Assembly (NCBI RefSeq): GCF_018966525.1 | Contig: NZ_CP076607.1 | Location: 5,456,001 to 5,520,000 of the forward strand | Length of the DNA stretch: 64,000 bases | Reading direction: 5' to 3' | DNA from: Paenibacillus sophorae | Lineage (GTDB): Bacteria > Bacillota > Bacilli > Paenibacillales > Paenibacillaceae | Shown: piece by piece, positions 16,943 to 26,229 of the stretch | How the letters are laid out: every line of letters starts with the position of its first letter | How positions within the stretch are numbered: position 1 is the first letter of the stretch | Made by a program: the position numbers and the translations under genes | Notes under the pieces: model-generated | What the model saw: only the letters and a program-made list of their open reading frames with translations | Databases searched by the model: none | What the model was told of the DNA's origin: nothing

Positions 16943-17611
16943 TTAGGAAGCGCCGCAGATGAACTGAAGAACCTCACCCATGACCTTGTCTTTCTCCTCG
17001 CAGTAGCACAGCATATGGCCGCTGCGTTCGATCAGCAGGACTTCCTTGACGGGAGAACCGATATGCTGCTGCAGATAGGCTGCGCTCTTAGTCTTGACCA
17101 GATGGTCCTTTTTTCCCTGCACAATCAAGGTCGGCGCCTCGATCTGCGGGTACAGGTCAAAGCTCTCGCGGACGATCCGGCCAAATTCACGGTTGGCATG
17201 GACCGGAGTCGAGCCGAACTTGCTCACATAGTTCTTCAGCATCGTGAGGCTGCCCAGCGTCTTGATAATTTCGGCCGGATTCAGCGGGAACACCGGAGCG
17301 GCCAGCAGCGTCAGCGATTTGACCACGGCTTTATGCCGGGCGGCCAGAAAGGAGGCGATTAACGCACCCATCGAGAAGCCGATCACATGCACCCCGTACC
17401 TGTTCTCCGCAAGCTCTTCCAGCTCTTTTCCAGCCTGCCGGTACCAATCCTCCCGGTTCGCCCGCAGCATATCGGCTCTTCGGCCGGTGTGCCCCTCCAG
17501 CGTGAACGTGCGGGTTAGACAATGATGCTGTTCCAAATATTCCGACAGAGGCTCGATTTCAAAAATACCTCCGGTAAATCCGTGAATGAATAAGCAGCGT
17601 TCCATGACCAT
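16943..17611 (-). CDS. Alpha/beta hydrolase, carboxylesterase-like
   Basis: A cytosolic serine hydrolase of 222 residues. The oxyanion segment FIHGFTGG (8-15), nucleophile elbow GFSMG (near 78-82), Asp in GKKDHLV (near 174) and His in RSGHM (near 202) form a complete triad. The length and elbow fit the Est30/YvaK monoacylglycerol-lipase-like group; the substrate is unknown. A 36-bp stretch coding EGHTGRRADML recurs imperfectly at 26194. It lies just upstream of acoA on the same strand but behind the aco regulatory sites, so it is not part of that operon. Confidence 0.8.
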   Translation of the reverse strand: MVMERCLFIHGFTGGIFEIEPLSEYLEQHHCLTRTFTLEGHTGRRADMLRANREDWYRQAGKELEELAENRYGVHVIGFSMGALIASFLAARHKAVVKSLTLLAAPVFPLNPAEIIKTLGSLTMLKNYVSKFGSTPVHANREFGRIVRESFDLYPQIEAPTLIVQGKKDHLVKTKSAAYLQQHIGSPVKEVLLIERSGHMLCYCEEKDKVMGEVLQFICGAS

Positions 17612-17723
17612 TCCTCTTTTCGCGGCGGTTCGGTGTTACGATGAGTTTATTATAAGCCTGCCGCTTAAAGAGATACAAAAGTGCAGAGCAGGCGCCCCGC
17701 CAGTTCGCCCGCTCAGGGCAGCT

Positions 17724-18425
17724 TCACAGATGATCGCCGTCCTTCATCCGGTACCCCACGCCCACCTCCGTGACGATGTATTTCGGCTCCGCCGGATTGG
17801 CTTCAATCTTTCTGCGAATATTGGCCATGTTCACCCTCAACGTCTGGTTCTCGTTCGTATAGGGCCCCCATATTTCCCGAATCAGAAAATCATGGGTCAG
17901 CACCTTCCCGGCATGCCTTGCGAGCAGCGTAATGATTTTATATTCGATCGGCGTAAAATGAATCTCCCGGCCCTCCACCGTTACCGTACGCTTTTCATAA
18001 TCAATCGACATCTGGCCGATGCTGATCTTCTCCTGCGCAGGGCTGCCTTCGCCCTTCCGGTTGTGGCGGATCGCCGTCCGGATGCGGGCCAACAGCTCCG
18101 AAGTGCCGAAAGGCTTCGTAATATAATCGTCCGCGCCGAGATCGAGCGCCTCCACCTTCTCCCGCTCATGGCCGCGCGCCGAGACGACGACGATGGGCAT
18201 GCTGCTCCACTGGCGCACCCGCCGCAGCACCTCGATGCCGTCGATATCCGGCAAGCCGAGATCGAGCAGCATGAGGTCGGGATGGTGTGAGGCTGCCAAA
18301 GAGACGGCTTCCTCCCCTTTGTCCGTCCGGAGCACCGCATAATCATTCGAATTCAATACGGTCGAAATATAGGTGCTGATTCCGGCCTCATCCTCGACGA
18401 CCAGAATCAGGACTTTTCCATTCAT
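17724..18425 (-). CDS. kdpE: KdpE response regulator
   Basis: An OmpR-family regulator of 233 residues: receiver domain (1-120, DDE acidic pocket VVEDEAG, phospho-Asp in LMLLDLGLPDIDG) and winged helix (about 130-228). Together with KdpD it activates kdpFABC under potassium limitation or osmotic stress. It overlaps the kdpD end by 38 bp, with AGGAGG inside kdpD. KdpFABC lies upstream on the same strand, so the whole unit kdpFABCDE may be one transcript. Confidence 0.93.
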   Translation of the reverse strand: MNGKVLILVVEDEAGISTYISTVLNSNDYAVLRTDKGEEAVSLAASHHPDLMLLDLGLPDIDGIEVLRRVRQWSSMPIVVVSARGHEREKVEALDLGADDYITKPFGTSELLARIRTAIRHNRKGEGSPAQEKISIGQMSIDYEKRTVTVEGREIHFTPIEYKIITLLARHAGKVLTHDFLIREIWGPYTNENQTLRVNMANIRRKIEANPAEPKYIVTEVGVGYRMKDGDHL

Positions 18426-21123
18426 TGGATGCCTCCTCCTCCAGCGGCAGAATCACGCGGAACACCGCTCCGCCGCTCCGTTTATTCTCTGCCTCCAATT
18501 TGCCGCGGTGGGCTTTGACAATGGACATGCAGATGGACAGGCCAATTCCCATCCCCCGCGAGGAGTCGGGGCTTCTGCCGCCGGAAGCGGCATAGCTGTC
18601 GAACAAATGCGGCAGTTCCCGCTCGTCGATGCCCTCCCCGTTGTCACTCACCTCCAGCACCGCGTTATTACCTTTCTTCATTAATGTAACCTCGATCAGC
18701 GTATTCTCCCCGGAATGCTTGATCGCATTCTCCACAAGATTGATGATGACCTGCTCGATCAACGTGCCGTCCATCGGCACCATCAGCAGCTCGTCGGGTA
18801 CCTTGACGTTAATATTCCGGTCCTTGAACCGGCTTCGGATTCGGCTGATTGCCTCAGCGACAATTTCCTCCGCCGCTTCCGCCGTTTTGCTGACATTGAC
18901 GCTTCCTTCCTTGATTCGCGTGATGGAAAGCAAATTTTCTACCATTCGGATCAGCCACTGGGAATCTTCCTTGATATGCTGAAGGAGCCGCCCTTTGACC
19001 TCCTGGTCCAAAGCGTCGCCGCTCTCCAGCATCGCCGAGCTTGCCCCAAGTATGCCTGTCAGCGGCGTGCGCAGGTCATGCGAGATCGCCCGGAGCAGAT
19101 TGCTGCGCATCTTCTCCTTCTCGGAGTCGAGCAGGATGCGGCGCTGCTCGTCAGACAGACGCTGCCGCTCCAATGCCATCGCCACCTGGGAGGCGATCAT
19201 CCGGAGGAATGACCGCTGGCCGGGTCCCAGCAAAGCCCCGCCGAAGCAGGAAATACCGATAACGCCCAGCACGCGGGCCTGGGAAATGACCGGCATGTAA
19301 AATCCGTTGGCGCCCTGTAGTGTATCCGTTCCGGCTCCGGCGCGCTTCTGGTTGGCGAATACCCAATGCGCCACCGCCGCCTCCTCGGAGGTTTGCAGGA
19401 GGGAGGCATCCTCTCCGTACGCCGCCAGCAAGCTTCCTTCCATTCCGTCCGCCGGATCGCTCGTATAAAAAATAACGGAACGGCCAAACAGCTTGACGAT
19501 ATAGCTGCTTGTCAGCTTAACGATCTGCTCCAGTTCGCGGGTAATCAGCAATTTTTTATTGATTTCGTACAGCACCTCGGTCCGCCGCTCACGCTCCACC
19601 GCCACGCGCGCCTGCATTCGGTTGCGGACCGTCAAAGCGCTGGTTGTCAAGGCCACGACGAGCATAATCACGAATGTCAGCGGATAGCCCGCCTGAACCG
19701 CCGAGAATGAAAAATACGGATAAGTGAACAGAAAGTTGAACATTAAGACGCTAAGCACGGAAGCGGCCACGCCGTAGGCATAGCCGGTGGTTATCCGCGA
19801 GACGATTAGCACCGATAAAATATAGACCATAATAATATTCTGGTCGCCAACATTCATCCTGTGCAGGCCGAAAGAGCAAAGGGTAGCCGCGGCCAGAATG
19901 CCCATCGCCTTCAGCGTGTCAGCCCGAGAAAAATACAAGCGGTCGGCGGGCAAGCGGACCTTCGGCTTTCGGTACGGCTTCAGCGCGGCGCTGTCGGGAA
20001 TGATATGAATTTCCGTCTGAGGCAGCCTGGACAGCAATTTATCCTCCAGAGCCATCTCAAACCGGCGGCCAAAGCGCTTCTTGGTCCGGCTCTTTCCGAT
20101 GACGATATTCGTAATATCCGACAGCTTGGCGTATTCCGCAATGCAGGAAGCCACATCGTATCCGCTGAGCGTAACGACCTCGGCGCCAAGCCGCTCCGCA
20201 AGCTCCATATTGTCGCGGACGCTCTTGTCCGGGAAGCCGCCCCCTTGTTCGCCATCCGCGCGCTCCACGTACACCGCCGTCCATGGGGCGTGAAACGCTT
20301 CGGCCGTACGGGCGGTCCACCGGATGCATTTGGCGGAGGTTGGCGACGGGCTGATGCAGACCAGCCATTTGATGCCCGCGGACTTCCCGGGAGTCCGGCG
20401 CTCGGATAGGTTATCGTGACTGATCCGGTCCGCCGCCTTCCTCATGGCGATTTCACGCAGCAGTCTAAGATTGCTATTGGTGAAAAAATGATCCATCGCC
20501 GTCGCTGCACGCTCGGGACGATAAATTTTACCCTCTGTAAAGCGTTTGAGCAGTTCATCCGGATCGATGTCGATCAGCTTGACCTTGTCCGCGCAGTCAA
20601 ACACATAATCGGGAATCGTCTCCCGGACAACGACTTTCGTAATTCCCTGGACCACATCGTTCAAGCTCTCGATATGCTGGACGTTAACAGTCGTGTATAC
20701 GTCGATTCCCGCCTGAAGCAGTTCCTCGACATCCTGGTAGCGCTTCTTGTTCCGCACGCCGTCCGCATTGGAATGCGCAAGCTCGTCTACGAGGATAAGC
20801 TCCGGCTTTCGCTCGAGCGCCTGATCCAAATCGAACTCGCGCAGACGGATATGTTTATGCTCCACGACTTTGGGAGCCAGCGTCGGGAGGCCTTCGAGCA
20901 GCTGCAGCGTTTCCGGGCGGGTATGCGGCTCGACATATCCGACCAGCACGTCAACCCCGCGCTGAAGCTGTTCCCTGGCATCGTCCAGCATGGCGTACGT
21001 CTTGCCCACACCGGCGGCATACCCGAAGAAGATTTTGAGCTTTCCGGTCCTTAAGCCCTGTTCGGAAGGGATATCCTTCAACAGTTCATCGGGGTCCGGG
21101 CGTTCGTCTTGATAAGATAACAT
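18388..21123 (-). CDS. kdpD: KdpD sensor histidine kinase
   Basis: A full-length 911-residue sensor. The N-terminal KdpD domain has Walker A GYAAGVGKT (34-42) and DELAHSN; a USP-like domain follows (about 250-375), then four membrane helices (about 405-500), a GAF-like domain (about 530-650), the HisKA box SHDLRTPLTGILG, and the HATPase domain with N-box VENAIKH and DNGEG. The USP domain in Gram-positive KdpD can bind c-di-AMP; the sequence SPSPTSAKCIRW is present here but binding is inference. A 10-bp hairpin sits between kdpC and kdpD. Confidence 0.94.
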   Translation of the reverse strand: MLSYQDERPDPDELLKDIPSEQGLRTGKLKIFFGYAAGVGKTYAMLDDAREQLQRGVDVLVGYVEPHTRPETLQLLEGLPTLAPKVVEHKHIRLREFDLDQALERKPELILVDELAHSNADGVRNKKRYQDVEELLQAGIDVYTTVNVQHIESLNDVVQGITKVVVRETIPDYVFDCADKVKLIDIDPDELLKRFTEGKIYRPERAATAMDHFFTNSNLRLLREIAMRKAADRISHDNLSERRTPGKSAGIKWLVCISPSPTSAKCIRWTARTAEAFHAPWTAVYVERADGEQGGGFPDKSVRDNMELAERLGAEVVTLSGYDVASCIAEYAKLSDITNIVIGKSRTKKRFGRRFEMALEDKLLSRLPQTEIHIIPDSAALKPYRKPKVRLPADRLYFSRADTLKAMGILAAATLCSFGLHRMNVGDQNIIMVYILSVLIVSRITTGYAYGVAASVLSVLMFNFLFTYPYFSFSAVQAGYPLTFVIMLVVALTTSALTVRNRMQARVAVERERRTEVLYEINKKLLITRELEQIVKLTSSYIVKLFGRSVIFYTSDPADGMEGSLLAAYGEDASLLQTSEEAAVAHWVFANQKRAGAGTDTLQGANGFYMPVISQARVLGVIGISCFGGALLGPGQRSFLRMIASQVAMALERQRLSDEQRRILLDSEKEKMRSNLLRAISHDLRTPLTGILGASSAMLESGDALDQEVKGRLLQHIKEDSQWLIRMVENLLSITRIKEGSVNVSKTAEAAEEIVAEAISRIRSRFKDRNINVKVPDELLMVPMDGTLIEQVIINLVENAIKHSGENTLIEVTLMKKGNNAVLEVSDNGEGIDERELPHLFDSYAASGGRSPDSSRGMGIGLSICMSIVKAHRGKLEAENKRSGGAVFRVILPLEEEASNEWKSPDSGRRG

Positions 21124-21152
21124 GGTTCACCGCCTTAAGTAGAAACGGCTGC

Positions 21153-21175
21153 GCCGTCCTCTTCCAGAGGACGGC
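21153..21175. other. Stable hairpin between kdpC and kdpD
   Basis: A perfect 10-bp stem (21153-21162 with 21166-21175) with a TCC loop. No T run follows on the minus strand, so I read it as an RNA-processing or stability element that could lower kdpDE relative to kdpFABC. Confidence 0.4.
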
Positions 21176-21247
21176 GTCCGGATAGAGACAATCACCGTTT
21201 CTCGCAGATTATTGAAGAGCCGCAGGCTTTAAGCACGCCCTCTTCGA

Positions 21248-21808
21248 TCAGAGCAGGCCGTCCAGTGCCAGATTAACCTTCAGCACATTTACCGCCGGTT
21301 CACCCCAGACACCGAGAAAGCGGTCTGTTGTATAGTTGTCGATTATTTCATTCACCGTCTTCACGGGGATGCCTCTTGCCCGGGCGATGCGGGCAGCCTG
21401 ATATTTCGCAGCCGCCGGCGACAGGTTGGGATCGACGCCGCTGCCGGACGCGGTCACAAGTTCGGCGGGAATATCCTGCTTATTCGCCGGGTCGAGGCCG
21501 TTCCACCAAGCCGCTCTCTCCCGAACCTTGCCCAGCTGCTCGCTGCTGGTCGGCGACAGGTTGCTTACGCCCATCGGTCTGCCAATCAAATACCGGCCTT
21601 CCGTGAAGGGCTGGCCGATCAGCGCCGAGCCCACCGTACGGCTGTCGCCGTCTGTTAATTTCACGGTGATCAGACTGCCGTCCGCCTGGCTTGGCATGAG
21701 CGACTGGGACAAGGCCGTAATGACTCCAGGATAAATTATACCGCATAGCACGGTCATGACAATGAAGCTTAACAGGGCGGGACGTAATATTTTGAAGCTG
21801 CGTTTCAT
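21248..21808 (-). CDS. kdpC: KdpC potassium-transporting ATPase subunit
   Basis: A single-pass membrane subunit that stabilises the KdpFAB complex. About 186 residues from the second ATG (21808), which has GAGGTG seven bases upstream; the first ATG (21814) overlaps that site. Visible: membrane helix ILRPALLSFIVMTVLCGIIYPG (7-29), GQPFTEGRYLIGRP, NLSPTS, DLNPAELVTASGSGVDPNLS-type segment, and RARGIPVKTVNEII near the end. It lies 12 bp after kdpB. Confidence 0.93.
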   Translation of the reverse strand: MKRSFKILRPALLSFIVMTVLCGIIYPGVITALSQSLMPSQADGSLITVKLTDGDSRTVGSALIGQPFTEGRYLIGRPMGVSNLSPTSSEQLGKVRERAAWWNGLDPANKQDIPAELVTASGSGVDPNLSPAAAKYQAARIARARGIPVKTVNEIIDNYTTDRFLGVWGEPAVNVLKVNLALDGLL

Positions 21809-21819
21809 ATCCATTCACC

Positions 21820-23877
21820 TCATGCGAGACCGCAAGCGGTCAGAAGTAGATCAATCAGCTTAATGGCGGCGAACGGCGCGACTATGCCTCCGAGACCGTA
21901 GATCCAAATATTTCGTTGCAGCAGTTTCCGGGCGGGCATCTCCTTGTACTTGACCCCTTTGAGAGAAAGGGGAATGAGCAGGATGATAATTACCGCATTA
22001 TAGATTATTGCCGATAGAATGGAGCTTTTGGCGCTGCTCAGTCCCATGACATTTAGCGCCGTAAGCTGCGGATAGATGCCGAAGAACAGCACCGGGATAA
22101 TCGCAAAATATTTGGCAACGTCATTGGCTACACTGAAGGTCGTCAGCGCCCCCCGGGTCATGAGAAGCTGTTTGCCGATTCGCACAATCTCAATCAGCTT
22201 GGTCGGGTTGGAATCAAGATCGACCATATTCCCGGCCTCCTTAGCCGCCTGCGTTCCCGTATTCATGGCAACCGCGACATCCGCCTGGGCTAGCGCCGGC
22301 GCATCATTGGTTCCATCCCCGGTCATCGCCACCAGATGGCCCTTGGACTGATAATCGCGGATCAGCGCAAGCTTCGCTTCCGGCGTGGCCTCGGCCAGAA
22401 AATCATCAACGCCCGCTTCGGCTGCGATGGCTGCGGCCGTCATCGGATTGTCGCCGGTAATCATAATCGTCTTGATGCCCATCTTCCGCAGGTCGTCAAA
22501 GCGTTCTTTGACGCCGTTCTTGACGATATCCTTCAAATGAACGACGCCGAGCACCTTACCGTCCCGGGCCACAACCAGTGGCGTGCCGCCGGCGGTCGCC
22601 ACCTGCTTTACAATCTCTTCACATTCCTGCGGGTAAGCTCCGCCTTTCTCCTGAACGTATCCCTTGACGGCGTCCGCCGCTCCTTTGCGAATCTCGCTGC
22701 CCTTGTAATCAATGCCGCTCATTCTCGTCTTGGCCGTGAACTCCACGAATTTCGCTTCAAGCTTCGCCAGATCGCGGCCCCGTATGCCGAATCTTTCCTT
22801 GGCCAGAATGACAATGCTCCGTCCTTCCGGCGTCTCGTCCGCGAGCGAGGACATTTGGGCCGAGTCGGCAAGCTCTGCTTCCGTCACGCCGGAGACCGGG
22901 ATGAATTCGCTGGCCTGCCTGTTGCCGAGCGTAATCGTGCCGGTCTTGTCGAGCAGCAGCACGTCGACATCGCCCGCGGCTTCGATTGCCCGGCCGCTCA
23001 TTGCCAGCACATTAGCCCGGTTCAACCGGCTCATGCCGGCAATCCCAATGGACGACAGCAGCGCCCCAATCGTGGTCGGCGCCAGACAAACGAGCAGCGC
23101 GATGATATTGGTCAGCGATACGGATGCACCCGTTCCCGACTGGCGGCTGGCGAAGGATGAGAACGGCAGCAGGGCGGCGCAGACGACCAGAAAAATGATC
23201 GTCAGGCTGACGAGCAGGATTTGCAGCGCGATTTCATTCGGTGTTTTTTTGCGGGAGGCGCCTTCTACCATGGCGATCATTTTGTCCAGAAAGCTGTTCC
23301 CCGCTTCCGCCGTCACCCGGATGATGAGCCAGTCGGATACGACCGTCGTTCCGCCGGTTACCGCGCTGCGGTCGCCCCCGGATTCACGGATAACAGGCGC
23401 GGACTCGCCGGTAATCGCACTCTCGTCAACCGAAGCCGCTCCCTCAATAACTTCGCCGTCCATCGGAATTTGCTCCCCGGCTTCCACCAGCACGATATCA
23501 CCTTTCAGCAGCTTGTCGGACAGCACCTCCGTATATTCTTCGCGGCTTGCGGCGGACTTCAATTTTTTGGCTTTGACCTCTTTTCTTGCGCTGCGCAGGC
23601 TGTCCGCCTGCGCCCGGCCTCTTCCTTCCGCGATCGCCTCGGCAAAATTGGCGAACAGGACGGTAAACCAGAGAATCAGCGCAATCGCCAGCGTGTAGCC
23701 GGCGGCTTCATCCCGAATGCCGGCAAAGGCCAGCAGATATAATAGCGTCGTGAACCAAGCGCCGACGTACACGACCAGCATAACCGGGTTTTTCACCTGA
23801 ATGCGCGGCGACAGCTTCACGAAGGATTGACGGAGCGCATCATACAATATAGCCGGTTGTTTATAATTTTCTCCCAT
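21820..23877 (-). CDS. kdpB: KdpB potassium-transporting P-type ATPase
   Basis: The catalytic subunit, 685 residues from the ATG at 23877 (GAGGTG eight bases upstream); the open frame extends 23 codons further. P-type hallmarks are all present: SAITGES in the actuator domain, the phosphorylated Asp in LLDKTGTITLGN, nucleotide-binding KTRMSGIDYKGSEIRKGA, and hinge MTGDGTNDAPALAQADVA. Seven membrane helices are predicted. Kdp couples ATP hydrolysis at KdpB to K+ entry through KdpA. Sits 25 bp after kdpA. Confidence 0.96.
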   Translation of the reverse strand: MGENYKQPAILYDALRQSFVKLSPRIQVKNPVMLVVYVGAWFTTLLYLLAFAGIRDEAAGYTLAIALILWFTVLFANFAEAIAEGRGRAQADSLRSARKEVKAKKLKSAASREEYTEVLSDKLLKGDIVLVEAGEQIPMDGEVIEGAASVDESAITGESAPVIRESGGDRSAVTGGTTVVSDWLIIRVTAEAGNSFLDKMIAMVEGASRKKTPNEIALQILLVSLTIIFLVVCAALLPFSSFASRQSGTGASVSLTNIIALLVCLAPTTIGALLSSIGIAGMSRLNRANVLAMSGRAIEAAGDVDVLLLDKTGTITLGNRQASEFIPVSGVTEAELADSAQMSSLADETPEGRSIVILAKERFGIRGRDLAKLEAKFVEFTAKTRMSGIDYKGSEIRKGAADAVKGYVQEKGGAYPQECEEIVKQVATAGGTPLVVARDGKVLGVVHLKDIVKNGVKERFDDLRKMGIKTIMITGDNPMTAAAIAAEAGVDDFLAEATPEAKLALIRDYQSKGHLVAMTGDGTNDAPALAQADVAVAMNTGTQAAKEAGNMVDLDSNPTKLIEIVRIGKQLLMTRGALTTFSVANDVAKYFAIIPVLFFGIYPQLTALNVMGLSSAKSSILSAIIYNAVIIILLIPLSLKGVKYKEMPARKLLQRNIWIYGLGGIVAPFAAIKLIDLLLTACGLA

Positions 23878-23902
23878 TGTTATCACACCTCTATAATCAG
23901 CT

Positions 23903-25591
23903 TTAACCGCGGTTCGTAAAGTAATCGGCAATCGGCCCGAGCGCAAGCGCCGGCAAAAAGCTGAGCGCGCCGATCAGCATAATGATTGCAATCAGCAGAA
24001 AGGCAAACATTGCGCTGCTCGTGGACAGCGTGCCTTCGCCCGCCGCCACACTTTTCTTGCCGGACAGGCTGCCCGCCAAATAGATCACTCCCGCCATCGG
24101 AATGTAGCGTACCATCAGCATAACGAACCCGCCGACGATGTTGGTGAACGCATTATTCGCCGCATAGCCGCCAAAGGCGCTGCCGTTGTTGTTCCCAAGG
24201 GAAGTGAAAGCGTACAGGATTTCCGAAAAGCCATGCGCGCCCGAATTGGTCAGCCACGTTCCCGCCTGCGGCATCAGCACGGCGGCGGCGGTTCCGAGCA
24301 GCGTCAGCAGCGGGGGCGCCAGCACGATCAGGCAGACCATTTTCATATCGAACGGCGCAATTTTTTTGCCCAGATACTCCGGCGTCCGCCCGACCATCAG
24401 CCCCGCGATGAATACGGTCAGAATAACGAAGGCGAGCATGCCGTACAGCCCGCTGCCCACGCCGCCGAACACGATTTCTCCCAGCTGCATCAGGAACATC
24501 AGCAGACCGCCCGCCAGCGGAGTAAAGCTGTCATGCATCGCATTGACCGATCCGTTGGATGCCGCAGTAGTCGCCGCCGCCCAGAGCGCCGATGTTCCGA
24601 CACCGTGGACGACTTCTTTGCCCTCCATATTCCCCGAAGAGGCTACCCCGTGTATCAGGGGCGCTCCGTACCGTTCGCTGGCCGTAATTCCAACAAGACA
24701 CAGGATGAACAGAATCAACATTGCCGCGTAAATGACCCGGCCCTGACCCCGGTCCTTGACCGCCTTCCCGAACGACACGCATAGCGAGGCGGGAATCAGC
24801 AGAATGGACAGCAGTTGAAGCAGGTTGGAGAACGCGGTCGGATTCTCCAGCGGGAACGCCGAGTTCATTCCGAAGAAGCCGCCGCCGTTCGTGCCGAGCT
24901 GCTTGATGGCGATCTGGCTTGCCGCCGGACCGAGCGGCACGACGCTTGCGGCGCCGTTCTCCAGGTTCGTAACATGCGCATAAGGGGAGAGAGTCTGCAC
25001 AACCCCTTGAGAGACCAGCAGCAGCGCAAGGATCGCGGAAAGCGGAATCAATACATAGATATGAATGCGGACCATGTCTTTCCAGAAGTTCCCGACCGTT
25101 CCTTGAGATTTGCGGACAAAGCCCCGGATGAGAGCGAACAGCACCGCAATGCCCATTCCGGCAGACACAAAATTTTGCACCGTGAGCCCCAAGCTCTGTG
25201 TCAGATACGACAAAGCCGATTCCCCGGAATAAGCCTGCCAGTTCGTATTGGTAATGAAGCTGACCGCCGTGTTGAACGCCAGATCCCAGCCCATAGCCTT
25301 CTGATGCTCCGGATTAAGCGGAAGCAGACCCTGCAGCATCAGAAGCAGGAACAAAGCGATCAAGCCGATTCCGCTGAAGATAAGCACCGCGCCCGTATAT
25401 TGGCCCGGACTCATGCCATCGTCCTCTTTAACCCCGATGATCCGGTAAATTCCCCGCTCTATTGGCTGCATGATCCGGGACCAGAATACTTTTTCTCCCA
25501 TCATCACCTTGTAAATATAGACGCCGAGCGGGACGGACAGCCCCACCAGCAGTACGAGAAACAGCAGATCCTGAAACATCGCCTCTCTCAT
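23903..25591 (-). CDS. kdpA: KdpA potassium-binding channel-like subunit
   Basis: 562 residues, ten membrane helices. The selectivity-filter-like loops are present, for example NTNWQAYSGE, GTNGGGFFGMNSAFPLENPT and SLGNNNGSAFGG. This subunit confers high-affinity K+ uptake. Its ATG overlaps the kdpF stop in an ATGA arrangement, indicating coupled translation. A second Met at residue 5 is possible but has a poorly spaced ribosome site. Confidence 0.95.
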   Translation of the reverse strand: MREAMFQDLLFLVLLVGLSVPLGVYIYKVMMGEKVFWSRIMQPIERGIYRIIGVKEDDGMSPGQYTGAVLIFSGIGLIALFLLLMLQGLLPLNPEHQKAMGWDLAFNTAVSFITNTNWQAYSGESALSYLTQSLGLTVQNFVSAGMGIAVLFALIRGFVRKSQGTVGNFWKDMVRIHIYVLIPLSAILALLLVSQGVVQTLSPYAHVTNLENGAASVVPLGPAASQIAIKQLGTNGGGFFGMNSAFPLENPTAFSNLLQLLSILLIPASLCVSFGKAVKDRGQGRVIYAAMLILFILCLVGITASERYGAPLIHGVASSGNMEGKEVVHGVGTSALWAAATTAASNGSVNAMHDSFTPLAGGLLMFLMQLGEIVFGGVGSGLYGMLAFVILTVFIAGLMVGRTPEYLGKKIAPFDMKMVCLIVLAPPLLTLLGTAAAVLMPQAGTWLTNSGAHGFSEILYAFTSLGNNNGSAFGGYAANNAFTNIVGGFVMLMVRYIPMAGVIYLAGSLSGKKSVAAGEGTLSTSSAMFAFLLIAIIMLIGALSFLPALALGPIADYFTNRG

Positions 25592-25677
25592 TTCCCATCA
25601 CCCCAGAATAAGACATAGAGCAAATACACAAACATTGCGGCTGCGGCCAGCCCTGCGATTATTACCACCGTCGCCAT
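25588..25677 (-). CDS. kdpF: KdpF small accessory peptide
   Basis: A 29-residue single-helix peptide, MATVVIIAGLAAAAMFVYLL and then a short YVLFWGDGK tail, that stabilises KdpABC. GGAGGAGCGGAA precedes the ATG. It is too short to be called automatically in many pipelines, but position, length and hydrophobic profile match KdpF. It is the first gene of the operon. Confidence 0.88.
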   Translation of the reverse strand: MATVVIIAGLAAAAMFVYLLYVLFWGDGK

Positions 25678-25727
25678 TTCCGCTCCTCCATTTCGCTTCT
25701 CTTTACGAGTTTCATATTACCAGCGGG

Positions 25728-25780
25728 CGTATAAATACAGTGTTAAGAAACCCCAATGCCGTATAAAGATTTCGTTAAGA
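25728..25780 (-). promoter_or_regulatory. Paired direct repeats upstream of kdpF, probable KdpE sites
   Basis: Two 21-bp copies of TCTTAAC-N6-TTTATACG (minus strand, 25760-25780 and 25728-25748) lie exactly 32 bp apart, three helical turns. The proximal copy ends just upstream of a TAATAT -10-like box at 25717 and there is no good -35, as expected for an activator-dependent promoter. Confidence 0.65.
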
Positions 25781-25841
25781 CGGGCGAATCGGCTGTTCGC
25801 GCCACCATCTGCCGGAGAAGCCATGACTGTACAGCAAAAAG

Positions 25842-25886
25842 AGGGGCGATCCCTAAGTCATCTGCGATGACTTAGGGATCGCCCCT
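25842..25886. terminator. 21-bp-stem intrinsic terminator
   Basis: Perfect stem (25842-25862 with 25866-25886, loop TGC). On the minus strand it is followed by CTTTTTG and terminates the copA-like remnant; on the plus strand it is followed by a pyrimidine tract. It insulates the kdp promoter from upstream transcription. Confidence 0.88.
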
Positions 25887-25916
25887 TCTCTCTTTTTCTG
25901 CCTTTGCATCGTATCG

Positions 25917-26101
25917 CTACACTTTCAGCCGCTGCAGCCTGAGCGCGTTCAGCACGACGGAAACGGAGCTGAATGCCATCGCAGCTCCGGCAATCCATGG
26001 AGCGAGGAGGCCTGCTGCGGCAACCGGTATGCCGAGCGTATTGTATCCAAGCGCCCAGAACAGGTTTTGCCGAATATTAAGCATCGTTTCAGATTGGACA
26101 A
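25917..26101 (-). pseudogene. copA: Remnant of a CopA-type P1B ATPase (C-terminus only)
   Basis: The last about 55 codons of a heavy-metal P-type ATPase are left, reading NIRQNLFWALGYNTLGIP ... AMAFSSVSVVLNALRLQRL before the stop. A complete CopA has over 700 residues; everything before SETMLNIRQN is absent, and upstream sequence in the same frame has no resemblance to a P-ATPase. The remnant still has the strong terminator at 25842. I read it as the trace of a deletion or rearrangement with a breakpoint near 26080-26101. Confidence 0.75.
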
Positions 26102-26193
26102 TTATTTGATCGTCTCGCCGATTTTGTACGGCTCCTCCACGCTGATGCCGGAGGGTATCGTAGACACCAGTCCTCCCGGCTGGTTCGCAGCAT

Positions 26194-26229
26194 GCAGCAT
26201 GTCTGCTCTTCGGCCAGTGTGTCCCTCCA
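26194..26229. repeat. 36-bp near copy of an esterase gene segment
   Basis: The stretch matches 17464-17499 in the esterase gene at 32 of 36 positions by eye; on the minus strand both code EGHTGRRADML. The flanks do not match. It lies in the gap next to the copA remnant. Confidence 0.5.

Noticed and set aside
17586..18290. 234-codon plus-strand frame opposite kdpE
   Set aside because: Shadow of the conserved kdpE gene in GC-rich sequence; no ribosome site.
25678..25842. c-di-AMP (ydaO) riboswitch in the kdp leader
   Set aside because: The leader after the promoter is only about 40 bp, too short for this riboswitch, and no conserved core is seen.
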